Positions 16,682 through 24,502 of a DNA stretch of 38,745 nucleotides are shown piece by piece. Under the pieces are notes generated by a model. The model did no database searches. It saw only the letters and a program-made list of their open reading frames with translations, and was not told the origin of the DNA. Where the stretch lies: the NCBI GenBank assembly GCA_018335895.1, contig JAGXQU010000004.1:1-38745 (forward strand), given 5' to 3'. The stretch is from Hyphomicrobiales bacterium. Its GTDB lineage: Bacteria > Pseudomonadota > Alphaproteobacteria > Rhizobiales > Xanthobacteraceae. The first letter of the stretch is position 1, and the number at the start of each line of letters is the position of its first letter. The translations under genes and the position numbers were made by a program.

Positions 16682-16769
16682 CGTTCGGGGGAACGCTAAC
16701 GAGAGTACCGGCCTAGAGCCGGGGCACCCCCGCAACTTTGAACCTTTCGTAGCTCTGTCCTTCGGACAG
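16682..16769 (+). promoter_or_regulatory. Candidate structured 5' leader of the symporter operon
   Basis: Three consecutive hairpins precede the DUF4212 gene. CGTTC-GGGG-GAACG lies at 16682-16695, CCGGC-CTAGA-GCCGG at 16708-16722 and CTGTCC-TTC-GGACAG at 16755-16769. A GGGG-CA-CCCC alternative (16721-16730) competes with the second. The Shine-Dalgarno AGGAGGG (16788-16794) is left unpaired. I recognise no known riboswitch class. It could be a cis-regulatory RNA or just part of a long untranslated leader. Confidence 0.4.
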
Positions 16770-16804
16770 GGCGTCCGCGGCTGATTTAGGAGGGCAATCA
16801 ACCC

Positions 16805-17077
16805 ATGGCTCCCGCAGACTCAAAAGCCAACCAAGAGGCACACTGGGCCGCTACCACGCGGCTGATGTGGACTCATCTCGCGCTGTGGCTGTTCTTTGGC
16901 TACATCGTCCACTTCTTCGTGAAACAACTCAACGCCATCACCATTCCGGTGCTTCAGTTCCCGCTCGGCTTCTACATGGCCGCGCAGGGTTCGCTGATCG
17001 CGTTCGTCGTCATGCTGTTCTTCTTCGCGAAGCAGCAGGACAAGATCGACCGCGACCATGGCTACGCTGAAGACTAA
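16805..17077 (+). CDS. DUF4212 small subunit of a sodium:solute symporter
   Basis: This 90-aa membrane protein has two transmembrane helices (about 20-42 and 52-78). It matches the DUF4212/TIGR03647 family, usually found just upstream of (or fused to) a sodium:solute symporter and thought to be its small subunit. Landmarks are HWAATTRLMWTHLALWLFFGY, the conserved PLGFYMAAQGSLIAFVVMLFF stretch and the closing KIDRDHGYAED. AGGAGGG lies ten bases upstream of ATG 16805. The large subunit begins 12 bp downstream. The family differs from the DUF485 protein YjcH that partners E. coli ActP, although the arrangement is analogous. Confidence 0.93.
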   Translation: MAPADSKANQEAHWAATTRLMWTHLALWLFFGYIVHFFVKQLNAITIPVLQFPLGFYMAAQGSLIAFVVMLFFFAKQQDKIDRDHGYAED

Positions 17078-17089
17078 GAGGAAAGCACC

Positions 17090-19219
17090 ATGGCTCAAAC
17101 AGCAGCTCAAGCAACATTCTATAAGCAGCTTGGACGCATGTACGGCACCTACACGGGTACCTTCCTTGCGTTCATCATCCTGCTTGCGATCCTCGAATAC
17201 ATGGGCGTACCGAACCGCGTGATCGGTTACCTCTTCGTGTTCTTCACGATCGCCGTCTACGCCATCATCGGCGTTATGACCCGAACAGCGGAAGTTTCGG
17301 AATACTACGTCGCAGGACGTCGCGTTCCGGCCTTCTATAACGGCATGGCGACCGGCGCCGACTGGATGTCGGCGGCATCGTTCGTCGGTATGGCCGGCAC
17401 GCTCTTCCTGCTCGGCTATGACGGCCTGGCTTGGGTGCTCGGCTGGACCGGCGGTTACGTGCTGGTGTCGGTCCTCATCGGCCCGTACCTGCGTAAGTTC
17501 GGCGCCTACACGGTTCCCGACTTCATGTCGTTCCGTTTCGGCGGCAACTTCGCCCGCTTCCTGGCCGTTATCGTGCTCGTCGCCTGCTCGTTCACCTACG
17601 TGACCGCGCAGATCTTCGGCACGGGCATCATCGCTTCTCGATTCCTGGGCATCCAGTTCGAAGTCGCGGTGTTCGTCGGCCTCGTCGGCATCCTGCTCTG
17701 CTCGATGCTCGGCGGTATGCGCGCGGTGACCTGGACGCAGATCGCCCAGTACATCGTGCTCATCGTCGCTTACCTGATCCCGATCGTGTGGCTCTCCGCC
17801 CGTAAGTACGGCGTGCCGCTGCCGCAGCTCACCTACGGCACCGCGCTTGCAGAAATCGCGGCACGTGAGCAGCAGATGGTGAAGGACGGTCTCGCAGTTC
17901 TCTGTACGGCAGCAAGCTGCCCGGCAGGGTCTCTGAAACCGCACATTTCGCCGTTCCTGACCTACGCGCCGCACAACTTCTTCGGCATCATCGCCTGTAT
18001 GATGGTCGGCACCGCTTCGCTGCCGCACATCCTGATGCGCTACTTCACGACGCCGACCGTTCGTGAAGCGCGCCAGTCGGTGGCCTGGTCGTTGTTCTTC
18101 ATCTTCCTCCTGTACTTCTCGGCGCCGGCCTATGCGGCGTTCTCGAAGCTCGAGGTTTACACGAACATCATCGGACGCCCCGTCGGGGAAATCCGCCCGT
18201 GGATGTTTACGTGGGGTGAACTCGGCCTGATTCAGGTCTGCGGCAAGAACGCCGCCAGCCTGGCAGCCGTGGTCGATGCGTGTAAGGCGGTCGCCAACCA
18301 TCCGGGGGTCGTTCGTCTGCAGGACTTCGTGATCAACACGGACGTGATCGTGCTTTCCACTCCGGAAATCGCGGGACTTCCCTACGTGATCTCGGGTCTG
18401 GTCGCCGCCGGCGGTCTCGCCGCCGCGCTCTCGACCGCAGACGGTCTGCTGCTCGCGATCGCAAACGCGCTTTCGCACGACGTCTACTACAAGATGTTGC
18501 AGCCCATGAAGACCAACAACCGGAACATCACCATCGGCATCATCGGTGCAGTGATCCTCTTCGTGTTGTGGTACTTCATGACCGGAGCTGGTCCGCTCGG
18601 CGTGCAGTGGCGCTGGTGGGGTATCGGTGCGTTCATCGCGATCTTCGCGGTGGCCTATCCGTTCCTCCAGAAAGCCAACGACACCGAACGGCGCCTCATC
18701 ATTGCGCGTATCCTCCTGCTGCTGGTTGCTATCGCTTCTGCCGCGACTGCATCCACCCGGCCGGGTGACATTCTCGCGATGGTCGGCTGGGCGTTCTCGC
18801 TTGCTATGGCGGGCAACTTCCCGGCGCTCGTGCTCGGCATCTGGTGGAAGCGTGCGACGACGGCTGGCGCAATCGCCGGCATCATCGCGGGCTTCGGCCT
18901 CTGCATCTTCTACCTGGTCACCACGCGGTACTTCCCGCAGGCAGGTGTCGATTACTTCGGCATGACCTCGATGAAGAACGCAGTCACCGGTGCGAACCTG
19001 GTCGACATCACCAAACCGATTGCGGCCACTCCGGCCCAGCGTGTCGGCTGGTTCGACCTCAGCAACATCAACTGCGGCCTGCTCGGGGCGCCCTTGGGCT
19101 TCCTGGTCATGATCGTCGTCAGCTTGATGACGCCGGCGCCGTCGAAGGAACTGCAGGCCCTCGTCGACGAGGTCCGCAAGCCCCGCGGCAAGACCATCAT
19201 GGAAGAGAAGACCTCGTAA
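17090..19219 (+). CDS. Sodium:solute symporter, large subunit (VC_2705 subfamily)
   Basis: This 709-aa polytopic SLC5/SSS transporter belongs to the group paired with DUF4212 (TIGR03648, VC_2705 subfamily). Landmarks are SEYYVAGRRVPAFYNGMATGADWMSAASF, the GGLAAALSTADGLLLAIANALSHD helix typical of the family, and the late GWAFSLAMAGNFPALVLGIWW segment. It is longer than a typical SSS protein: soluble loops near residues 255-300 and 385-420 contain several Cys. Substrate is not readable; acetate or another monocarboxylate is inferred from the neighbouring CrbS/CrbR-like pair. Codon choice is strongly biased to C-ending and CGT/GGT codons, more so than in neighbours, suggesting high expression. 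AGAGGAAAG precedes the ATG, and the operon ends in a strong terminator. Confidence 0.92.
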   Translation: MAQTAAQATFYKQLGRMYGTYTGTFLAFIILLAILEYMGVPNRVIGYLFVFFTIAVYAIIGVMTRTAEVSEYYVAGRRVPAFYNGMATGADWMSAASFVGMAGTLFLLGYDGLAWVLGWTGGYVLVSVLIGPYLRKFGAYTVPDFMSFRFGGNFARFLAVIVLVACSFTYVTAQIFGTGIIASRFLGIQFEVAVFVGLVGILLCSMLGGMRAVTWTQIAQYIVLIVAYLIPIVWLSARKYGVPLPQLTYGTALAEIAAREQQMVKDGLAVLCTAASCPAGSLKPHISPFLTYAPHNFFGIIACMMVGTASLPHILMRYFTTPTVREARQSVAWSLFFIFLLYFSAPAYAAFSKLEVYTNIIGRPVGEIRPWMFTWGELGLIQVCGKNAASLAAVVDACKAVANHPGVVRLQDFVINTDVIVLSTPEIAGLPYVISGLVAAGGLAAALSTADGLLLAIANALSHDVYYKMLQPMKTNNRNITIGIIGAVILFVLWYFMTGAGPLGVQWRWWGIGAFIAIFAVAYPFLQKANDTERRLIIARILLLLVAIASAATASTRPGDILAMVGWAFSLAMAGNFPALVLGIWWKRATTAGAIAGIIAGFGLCIFYLVTTRYFPQAGVDYFGMTSMKNAVTGANLVDITKPIAATPAQRVGWFDLSNINCGLLGAPLGFLVMIVVSLMTPAPSKELQALVDEVRKPRGKTIMEEKTS

Positions 19220-19245
19220 GCTTCTCTGCCAAAGGCAACAAAACG

Positions 19246-19279
19246 GCGGGGCCCTTCGGGGCCCCGCTTCTTTTTTATT
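19246..19279 (+). terminator. Rho-independent terminator of the symporter operon
   Basis: GCGGGGCCC (19246-19254) and GGGCCCCGC (19259-19267) form a perfect 9-bp stem with a TTCG loop, followed by TTCTTTTTTATT. It lies 26 bp after the symporter stop and is the clearest intrinsic terminator in the window. Confidence 0.95.
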
Positions 19280-19317
19280 GAGACTGCCGGGAAAATTTCC
19301 GCTAGAAGGTGGCCGCG

Positions 19318-19629
19318 ATGCAAACCACCAACACCTTCCTCGCCTACTGGTACTACACCTTCCCCAACTTCCTGTTGGCGGCGGTCATGTACACCATCAT
19401 CGGGCGCGTACTGCTCTCGCTGTTCTTCGATTCAGACTCGAAGAACTACATCATGCGGTTTTTCGTGCGCGTGACCGACCCCGTGATCAACTTCTTCAAG
19501 CCGGTTACGCCGCTTGCGACCGCGCCGGTGGTGCTGTGGCTTTTCACGTTCGTCTGGCTGTTCTTCATCCGGGTGGCGCTGCTCTACGCATTTCTGCTTT
19601 TCGGCATGCTGCCGGCGAGGCCGGTCTGA
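19318..19629 (+). CDS. Small membrane protein, YggT-like
   Basis: This 103-aa protein has two to three hydrophobic segments: about residues 10-35 (FPNFLLAAVMYTIIGRVLLSLFF) and 62-95 (VVLWLFTFVWLFFIRVALLYAFLLFGML). Between them is FFVRVTDPVINFFKPVTP. The DPxxNFFKPVTP turn resembles the DP...P motif of YggT-family membrane proteins, but the match is weak and the function unknown. I chose ATG 19318 because AGAAGG lies eight bases upstream; the GTG at 19309 falls inside that site. Its TGA stop overlaps the next gene's ATG (TGATG), so the two are translationally coupled. It follows the symporter terminator and thus starts a new transcription unit. Confidence 0.8.
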   Translation: MQTTNTFLAYWYYTFPNFLLAAVMYTIIGRVLLSLFFDSDSKNYIMRFFVRVTDPVINFFKPVTPLATAPVVLWLFTFVWLFFIRVALLYAFLLFGMLPARPV

Positions 19630-19955
19630 TGGAACGCAATATCCAGTATATCTGCATCGCCTTCTTCGGCATGATCAACGGCCTGTTCAATCAATGGGCC
19701 CTGTTCTTCACGCTTCTGCACGCGCAGGAGGTCGGCAAGTCGCTGTTCTTCGGCAACCTTTCGCTGACCCTTTATTTCGCATCCCTGCTCGTCTCGACCG
19801 CCACGATCATTCTGGCCGGCATCCCGGCCGCGATTTTCGAACGGTTCACCGGCGCGAAGGACGACTCCACGGTCACTTCCATGTGGATCTGGGTTGCGGG
19901 CACGCTGGCGCTGACCCTTCCCGCGATGGGCAACTTCTTCACCTACGGTCTCTAA
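19629..19955 (+). CDS. Small three-TM membrane protein of unknown function
   Basis: This 108-aa protein starts at the ATG overlapping the previous stop (TGATG at 19627-19631). It has three hydrophobic segments: about residues 5-28 (YICIAFFGMINGLFNQWALFFTLL), 42-70 (LSLTLYFASLLVSTATIILAGIPAAIF) and 85-106 (MWIWVAGTLALTLPAMGNFFTYG). I recognise no family. A short polar loop (ERFTGAKDDSTVTS) separates the last two helices. The tight coupling with the upstream small membrane protein suggests they work as a pair, perhaps as subunits of one complex (inference). The longer frame starting at 19278 is a shadow of the upstream gene. Confidence 0.8.
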   Translation: MERNIQYICIAFFGMINGLFNQWALFFTLLHAQEVGKSLFFGNLSLTLYFASLLVSTATIILAGIPAAIFERFTGAKDDSTVTSMWIWVAGTLALTLPAMGNFFTYGL

Positions 19956-20061
19956 GCCACGATTTCGTGATCGGCTTGCGGTTCCCGTTGCAGGCGATTG
20001 ACGGGCGCGGCACACTTGTAACCCAGTGACCCTTCGGTCTTGGGAGCCGCTCTTGGAGGAA

Positions 20062-20439
20062 ATGCGCAAAGCCGCTTTCGAATCGGTCTCCAGAGGCTGC
20101 GGCTTCGGTTTTCTCGCCATCGCCTGTTTCATGATGGGTATGAGCGACCCGCGCGCGATCTTCCAGACCGGCGGAATTCTGACGCTGATCATGGTTCTCG
20201 TGCTGCTCGCGAAAGCGCGTTACGCGCTGACGCAGGACTACAAGCGCACCGAGATGTGGCTGATGCTGCCCAAGGACTTCCGCCCGCCGGAGCGCTACGC
20301 GCAATGGGCGGCATCGACCGTCCTGCGCGACGCCTATTTCACCTTCGCCAAATACACCGCCTTCACGTCGATCGTGATGTGGGTGATCGCGCTGATCTTC
20401 GGCGTGACCCTCGGAAGCTGGAAACCGAACCCCGCCTAG
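20062..20439 (+). CDS. Small membrane protein of unknown function
   Basis: This 125-aa protein has a short cytosolic N-terminus and one long hydrophobic region near residues 15-50 (GFGFLAIACFMMGMS...GILTLIMVLVLLA). A polar middle follows (RYALTQDYKRTEMWLMLPKDFRPPERYAQWAAS), then a C-terminal helix (AFTSIVMWVIALIFGVTLG). No named family is recognised. I chose ATG 20062, which has GGAGG two bases upstream; the frame could extend to a GTG at 20026. It follows the previous small membrane gene by 106 bp on the same strand and ends in a convergent overlap with the next gene, where both stops share the palindrome CTAG (20436-20439). Confidence 0.75.
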   Translation: MRKAAFESVSRGCGFGFLAIACFMMGMSDPRAIFQTGGILTLIMVLVLLAKARYALTQDYKRTEMWLMLPKDFRPPERYAQWAASTVLRDAYFTFAKYTAFTSIVMWVIALIFGVTLGSWKPNPA

Positions 20440-20861
20440 CTTCTGCCCGGCGTTTCCGCTTCCCATTCCTTTTTCAGGTTTTCGACAACGCCGCGGAAGC
20501 GTTTCATCGCTTTTTCGAAGAAGCCCATCACCTGCTCGATTTCCTGATCGCTCGGCGTACGGAATCGTTCGGCCGGGTCGTTGCGGCGCTTTTCGAGTTC
20601 GGCGACACGATCGGACAGCCTTTTGATTTCAGCTTCCAGCGCAGCGCGATCGTCGGCCACCGTCTCGCAGCTCCAGCCGGATTCGCGTTCCCGGCAGAAC
20701 GAGACCTGGCCGGTCTGCGCATCGAGGCGGAGAAAGCCGCCGTTGGTTTTCTCCAGCTTGTAGCGCCAGCCCTCGTTCGGGGGCGACGGGGTCTGCGCGA
20801 GCGCGCCCGCAGCGACTGCTGCTGCAAGAACAAGCGACGAAATTGCGATGCGTAGTTTCAT
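20436..20861 (-). CDS. Secreted/periplasmic coiled-coil hypothetical protein
   Basis: This 141-aa protein has a clear signal peptide (MKLRIAISSLVLAAAVAAGALAQ, cleavage probably after ALA at about 22). The mature part starts with a compact domain (about 30-68: GWRYKLEKTNGGFLRLDAQTGQVSFC, then a second Cys in WSCETV, possibly forming a disulfide). It continues with a coiled coil (about 70-95, AALEAEIKRLSDRVAELEKRR) and a charged helical tail. I recognise no enzyme motif. Strong GGGAGGGG lies upstream of ATG 20861. The 142 bp between it and the fadB-like gene upstream contain only a hairpin. Confidence 0.85.
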   Translation of the reverse strand: MKLRIAISSLVLAAAVAAGALAQTPSPPNEGWRYKLEKTNGGFLRLDAQTGQVSFCRERESGWSCETVADDRAALEAEIKRLSDRVAELEKRRNDPAERFRTPSDQEIEQVMGFFEKAMKRFRGVVENLKKEWEAETPGRS

Positions 20862-20954
20862 GGCAACCCCTCCCAGCCGGGAACGAAAACGCTCCCCGCA
20901 CGATCAAGTGCGGAGAGCGCGATATTGTTCCGGCATTGTGGTCTTCGCATGATC

Positions 20955-20973
20955 CTTACCGAAGGCCGGTAAG
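20955..20973. repeat. 7-bp inverted repeat between the fad operon and the secreted-protein gene
   Basis: CTTACCG (20955-20961) and CGGTAAG (20967-20973) flank AAGGC, nested inside a wider TGATCC...GGATCA pair. It lies 31 bp past the stop of the fad operon and may mark its transcript end. A T-rich run follows only on the plus strand (TCCTTTT), so it is not a standard terminator for the minus-strand operon. Confidence 0.35.
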
Positions 20974-21003
20974 TCCTTTTCGGGGATCACGCGTCGTCGC
21001 CGA

Positions 21004-23220
21004 CTAGGCTGCGGCCTTTTCGCTCTTCTTCGGCGCGAAGCGGCCGTAGAAGGTTTCGTTCTTGGCCGCCATCTCCTTCAACAGCGCATTCGGCGCAAAG
21101 CGCGGGCCGAACTTGCCGGCGAGCTTCTCGCAGAGTGCCACGAAGTTCTTCACGCCCATGAAGTCGATGTAGGAGAGCGTGCCGCCGGAGAACGGCGCGA
21201 AGCCGAAGCCGAGGATCGAGCCGACATCGCCTTCGCGCACGTCGGTAATCACACCTTCCTCGACACAGCGCGCAGTTTCCAGCGCCTGGATCGCGAGGAA
21301 GCGCTGCTTCATCTCTTCGACATCGAAGCTTTCGGCCGGCTTCGGTTCGCCGACGACCTCGGCGATGCCGGGCCACAATTTCTTCTGACCCTTCTCGGGA
21401 TAGTCGTAGAAGCCCTTGCCGTTCTTGCGGCCGAAGCGCTGGCGCTTCTCGACCATTTCCTCGAGCAGCTTTTCCTGCTTGGGATCGATCACCGCGTCGC
21501 CGAGATCGGCCTTGGTGGCTTTGAGGATCTTCCATGCGAGATCGACCGCGACTTCGTCGTTCAGCGAGAGCGGGCCGACCGGCATGCCGGCCATGCGGCC
21601 GACATTCTCGACCATCGCCGCAGGCACGCCTTCGGTCAGCATCATGTGACCTTCGCGGATATAGGTGCCGACGACGCGCGAGGTATAGAAGCCGCGGCTG
21701 TCTTCCACCACAATCGGTGTCTTCTTGATCGCGCGCACGTAATCGAGCGCGACCGCGACCGCCTTGTCGCCGGTTTCCTTGCCCTTGATGATTTCGACCA
21801 GCATCATCTTCTCGACCGGCGAGAAGAAATGGATGCCGACGAAACGCTTCTTGTCCTTCGACATGTCGGCGAGCGAGGTGATCGGCAGCGTCGAAGTGTT
21901 CGAGCCGAAGGTGGCATCCGCGCGGATGACGGCGTCGACCTTCGCGATCACTTCCGCCTTCACCTTGCGGTCTTCGAACACGGCTTCGACGACGAGATCG
22001 ACGTCCTTGATGTCGTCGTAGTTCGCGGTCGCCTTCACGCGGGCGAGCAGCTTCTCCTTGTCGGCCTGTGTCGCGCGGCCCTTCTTGATGCGGCCGTCGA
22101 TGACGCTTGCCACATGAGCGAGGCCCTTGTCGGCGGAGGCCTGATCGCGGTCGACCAGCACGACTTCGATGCCGGCATCCGCGGTGACGTAAGCGATGCC
22201 CGCACCCATGAAGCCGGCGCCGAGGACGGCGACCTTTTTGATATTGCTCGCGGGCACGCCCGCCGGGCGGCGCGCGCCCTTGTTCAGTTCCTGCATCGAG
22301 ATGAAGAGCGAGCGGATCATCGCCGCCGCTTCCTTCGTCTTCAGGATATGCGCGAACCAGCGCGACTCGACCTTCAGCGCGAGGTCCATCGGCAGTTGCA
22401 GGCCGTCATAGACGCACTGGAGGATGGCCTTGGCTGCCGGATAGTTGTCGTAGGTCTCGCGGCGGTAGATTGCGTTCGCAGGCGGGAACACCATCATGCC
22501 GGCCTTCGAGAACACCGGGCCGCCGGGAATTTTGAAGCCGTCGACATCCCACGGCTGCACGCCCTTACCGCCGGCCTTGATCCAGGCCTTCGCGGTCTCG
22601 ACGAGTTTGTCCTGCGGGACGATCTGGTCGACGAGCTTCATCGACTTCGCCTTGTCGGCTTTGAGCGCTTCGCCGCGGAACAGCATCTGCAACGCGTCCT
22701 GCGTCGGCACGATGCGCGGGACGCGCTGCGTGCCGCCCGCGCCCGGGAACAGGCCGACCTTCACTTCCGGAAGGCCAAGCCGCAGCTTCGGATTGTCGCT
22801 CACCACGCGATGATGACAGGCGAGCGCCAGTTCGAACGCCCCGCCCATGGCGGTGCCATTCACCGCCGCAACCCACGGCTTGCCGGAGGTTTCGAGCTTG
22901 CGATAGGTGCGCGACATCGCGCTCGACTGCTCGAGCAGGAACTTGTTCGCTTCTTCTTCGCCCTTGTCCTTGATGAGCTTCTTGAAACCCTCGCCCATGG
23001 TTTCGAGCATGGTGAGGTCGGCGCCGCCCGAGAAAGTGTCCTTGCCGGAGGTGACGACGACGCCCTTGATCCTTGCATCCGCCGAGACTTCATCGACGAT
23101 CTTCGAAAGCTCGGTCATCACATCGGCCGAGAACACGTTCATCGAACGATCCGGCATATTCCAGGTGACGAGCGCGATGCCGTCACCATCCACGTCAATA
23201 GTGAAATTCTTGTAGGCCAT
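21004..23220 (-). CDS. fadB: Multifunctional fatty-acid oxidation enzyme (enoyl-CoA hydratase / 3-hydroxyacyl-CoA dehydrogenase)
   Basis: This 738-aa cytosolic enzyme of the FadB/FadJ type performs the hydration and NAD-linked dehydrogenation steps of beta-oxidation. The N-terminal crotonase domain (about 10-190) shows [26 protein letters not shown] and the [21 protein letters not shown] loop. The dehydrogenase domain (about 325-505) has the NAD-binding [11 protein letters not shown] and catalytic [11 protein letters not shown] with [10 protein letters not shown]. Two C-terminal 3HCDH domains complete the usual length. It is last in a four-gene minus-strand operon and sits 42 bp after the thiolase gene. 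GGGAGG precedes ATG 23220. FadB and FadJ cannot be separated with certainty from sequence alone. Confidence 0.94.
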   Translation of the reverse strand: MAYKNFTIDVDGDGIALVTWNMPDRSMNVFSADVMTELSKIVDEVSADARIKGVVVTSGKDTFSGGADLTMLETMGEGFKKLIKDKGEEEANKFLLEQSSAMSRTYRKLETSGKPWVAAVNGTAMGGAFELALACHHRVVSDNPKLRLGLPEVKVGLFPGAGGTQRVPRIVPTQDALQMLFRGEALKADKAKSMKLVDQIVPQDKLVETAKAWIKAGGKGVQPWDVDGFKIPGGPVFSKAGMMVFPPANAIYRRETYDNYPAAKAILQCVYDGLQLPMDLALKVESRWFAHILKTKEAAAMIRSLFISMQELNKGARRPAGVPASNIKKVAVLGAGFMGAGIAYVTADAGIEVVLVDRDQASADKGLAHVASVIDGRIKKGRATQADKEKLLARVKATANYDDIKDVDLVVEAVFEDRKVKAEVIAKVDAVIRADATFGSNTSTLPITSLADMSKDKKRFVGIHFFSPVEKMMLVEIIKGKETGDKAVAVALDYVRAIKKTPIVVEDSRGFYTSRVVGTYIREGHMMLTEGVPAAMVENVGRMAGMPVGPLSLNDEVAVDLAWKILKATKADLGDAVIDPKQEKLLEEMVEKRQRFGRKNGKGFYDYPEKGQKKLWPGIAEVVGEPKPAESFDVEEMKQRFLAIQALETARCVEEGVITDVREGDVGSILGFGFAPFSGGTLSYIDFMGVKNFVALCEKLAGKFGPRFAPNALLKEMAAKNETFYGRFAPKKSEKAAA

Positions 23221-23262
23221 ACGATCCTCCCGTCGCTTCCAGCGTTTTCACGCGAAGCGAAA

Positions 23263-24471
23263 TCAAACGCGTTCGATGATGGTTGCGGTGCCCATGCCGG
23301 CACCGATGCAAAGCGTGACAAGCGCCGTCGACTTGCCGGTGCGCTCCAGCTCGTCGAGCACCGTGCCGAACACCATCGCGCCGGTAGCGCCCAGCGGATG
23401 GCCCATTGCGATCGCGCCGCCGCACACATTGATCTTGCTGCGCGGAATATTGAACGCCTGCATGTAGCGAAGCACGACGCTCGCAAAGGCTTCGTTGAGT
23501 TCGAAGAGGTCGATATCGTTGATCGACATCTTCGCTTTCTTCAAAAGCTTCTCGGTGACGTCGACCGGGCCGGTCAGCATCAGCGCAGGCTCCGAGCCGA
23601 TATTCGCGAACGCACGGATCTTCGCGCGCGGCTTCAGGCCCGCCTTCTTGCCGGCTTCGGCGTTGCCGATCAGCACAGCAGCCGCGCCGTCCACGATGCC
23701 GGAGGAATTGCCGGCATGATGCACGTAATTGATCGCTTCGACTTCCGGATGCGCCTGGATCGCGACCGCGGAGAAGCCGCCGAATTCGCCCATTTGCGGG
23801 AACGAAGGCTTCAGCTGCGCGAGCGACTGCATGTCGGTCGTGGGGCGCATGTGCTCGTCGTGATCGAGGATGGTGATGCCGTTCACGTCTTTGACCGGCA
23901 CGATCGACTTCTTGAAGCGGCCTTCCTTCCAGCTTTGCGCAGCCAGCTTCTGGCTTTCCACCGCGTACTGGTCGACGTCGTCGCGCGAGAAGCCGTACTT
24001 CGTCGCGATCAGATCGGCCGAGACGCCTTGCGGCATGAAGTAGGACTTCACCGCGATCTGCGGGTCCATCGGCCAGGCGCCGCCGGAGGCGCCCATGCCG
24101 ACGCGCGACATGGATTCAACGCCGCCGCCGACCGTCATGTCGTGCTGACCTGACATCACCTGCGCCGCCGCAAAGTTCACGGCGTCGAGACCCGACGCAC
24201 AGAAGCGATTGATCTGCACACCCGGAACGTGATTGCCGTAGTCGGCGTTCAGCGCCGCAGCACGCGCGATGTCGGAGCCGGCTTCAGCGACCGGATCGAC
24301 GCAGCCGAGCACGACGTCATCGACGAGGTGCGTATCCAGCTTGTTGCGTTCCTTGATCGCGCGCAGGGCGGTCGTCGCGAGCGAGAGTGTCGAGACTTCG
24401 TGCAGCGAACCGTCTTTCTTGCCGCGGCCGCGCGGCGTACGGACTGCGTCGTAAACGAATGCTTCGGTCAT
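23263..24471 (-). CDS. fadA: Acetyl-CoA acyltransferase (thiolase, FadA-like)
   Basis: This 402-aa thiolase carries out the last step of beta-oxidation, CoA-dependent cleavage of 3-ketoacyl-CoA to acetyl-CoA. It shows the nucleophilic Cys in [12 protein letters not shown] (near residue 90), the catalytic His in [15 protein letters not shown] and the second Cys in [10 protein letters not shown] near the C-terminus. Length is normal. GGGAG lies upstream of ATG 24471. It sits between the acyl-CoA dehydrogenase (31 bp) and the FadB-like enzyme (42 bp), so the three probably work as one pathway unit. A related biosynthetic thiolase role is less likely given this context. Confidence 0.94.
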   Translation of the reverse strand: MTEAFVYDAVRTPRGRGKKDGSLHEVSTLSLATTALRAIKERNKLDTHLVDDVVLGCVDPVAEAGSDIARAAALNADYGNHVPGVQINRFCASGLDAVNFAAAQVMSGQHDMTVGGGVESMSRVGMGASGGAWPMDPQIAVKSYFMPQGVSADLIATKYGFSRDDVDQYAVESQKLAAQSWKEGRFKKSIVPVKDVNGITILDHDEHMRPTTDMQSLAQLKPSFPQMGEFGGFSAVAIQAHPEVEAINYVHHAGNSSGIVDGAAAVLIGNAEAGKKAGLKPRAKIRAFANIGSEPALMLTGPVDVTEKLLKKAKMSINDIDLFELNEAFASVVLRYMQAFNIPRSKINVCGGAIAMGHPLGATGAMVFGTVLDELERTGKSTALVTLCIGAGMGTATIIERV

Positions 24472-24502
24472 TTGGCGTCTCCCGTTTCTATCGCGTCAAG
24501 CG

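Noticed and set aside
16820-18478. Minus-strand frame of 552 codons opposite the symporter genes
   Set aside because: Shadow of two well-defined membrane-protein genes; composition is dominated by Arg, Glu and His.
16805-19219. YjcH-ActP (DUF485 + acetate permease) identity
   Set aside because: The small subunit has the DUF4212 pattern (PLGFYMAAQGS...DRDHGY), not DUF485, and the large subunit fits the VC_2705 group; acetate transport is therefore only inferred from the regulators.
21646-24153. Long plus-strand open frame (835 codons) opposite the fadB and thiolase genes
   Set aside because: Antisense shadow caused by GC-rich codon bias. The minus-strand genes have complete catalytic motifs, whereas this translation is Arg/His/Asp-rich without any recognisable domain.
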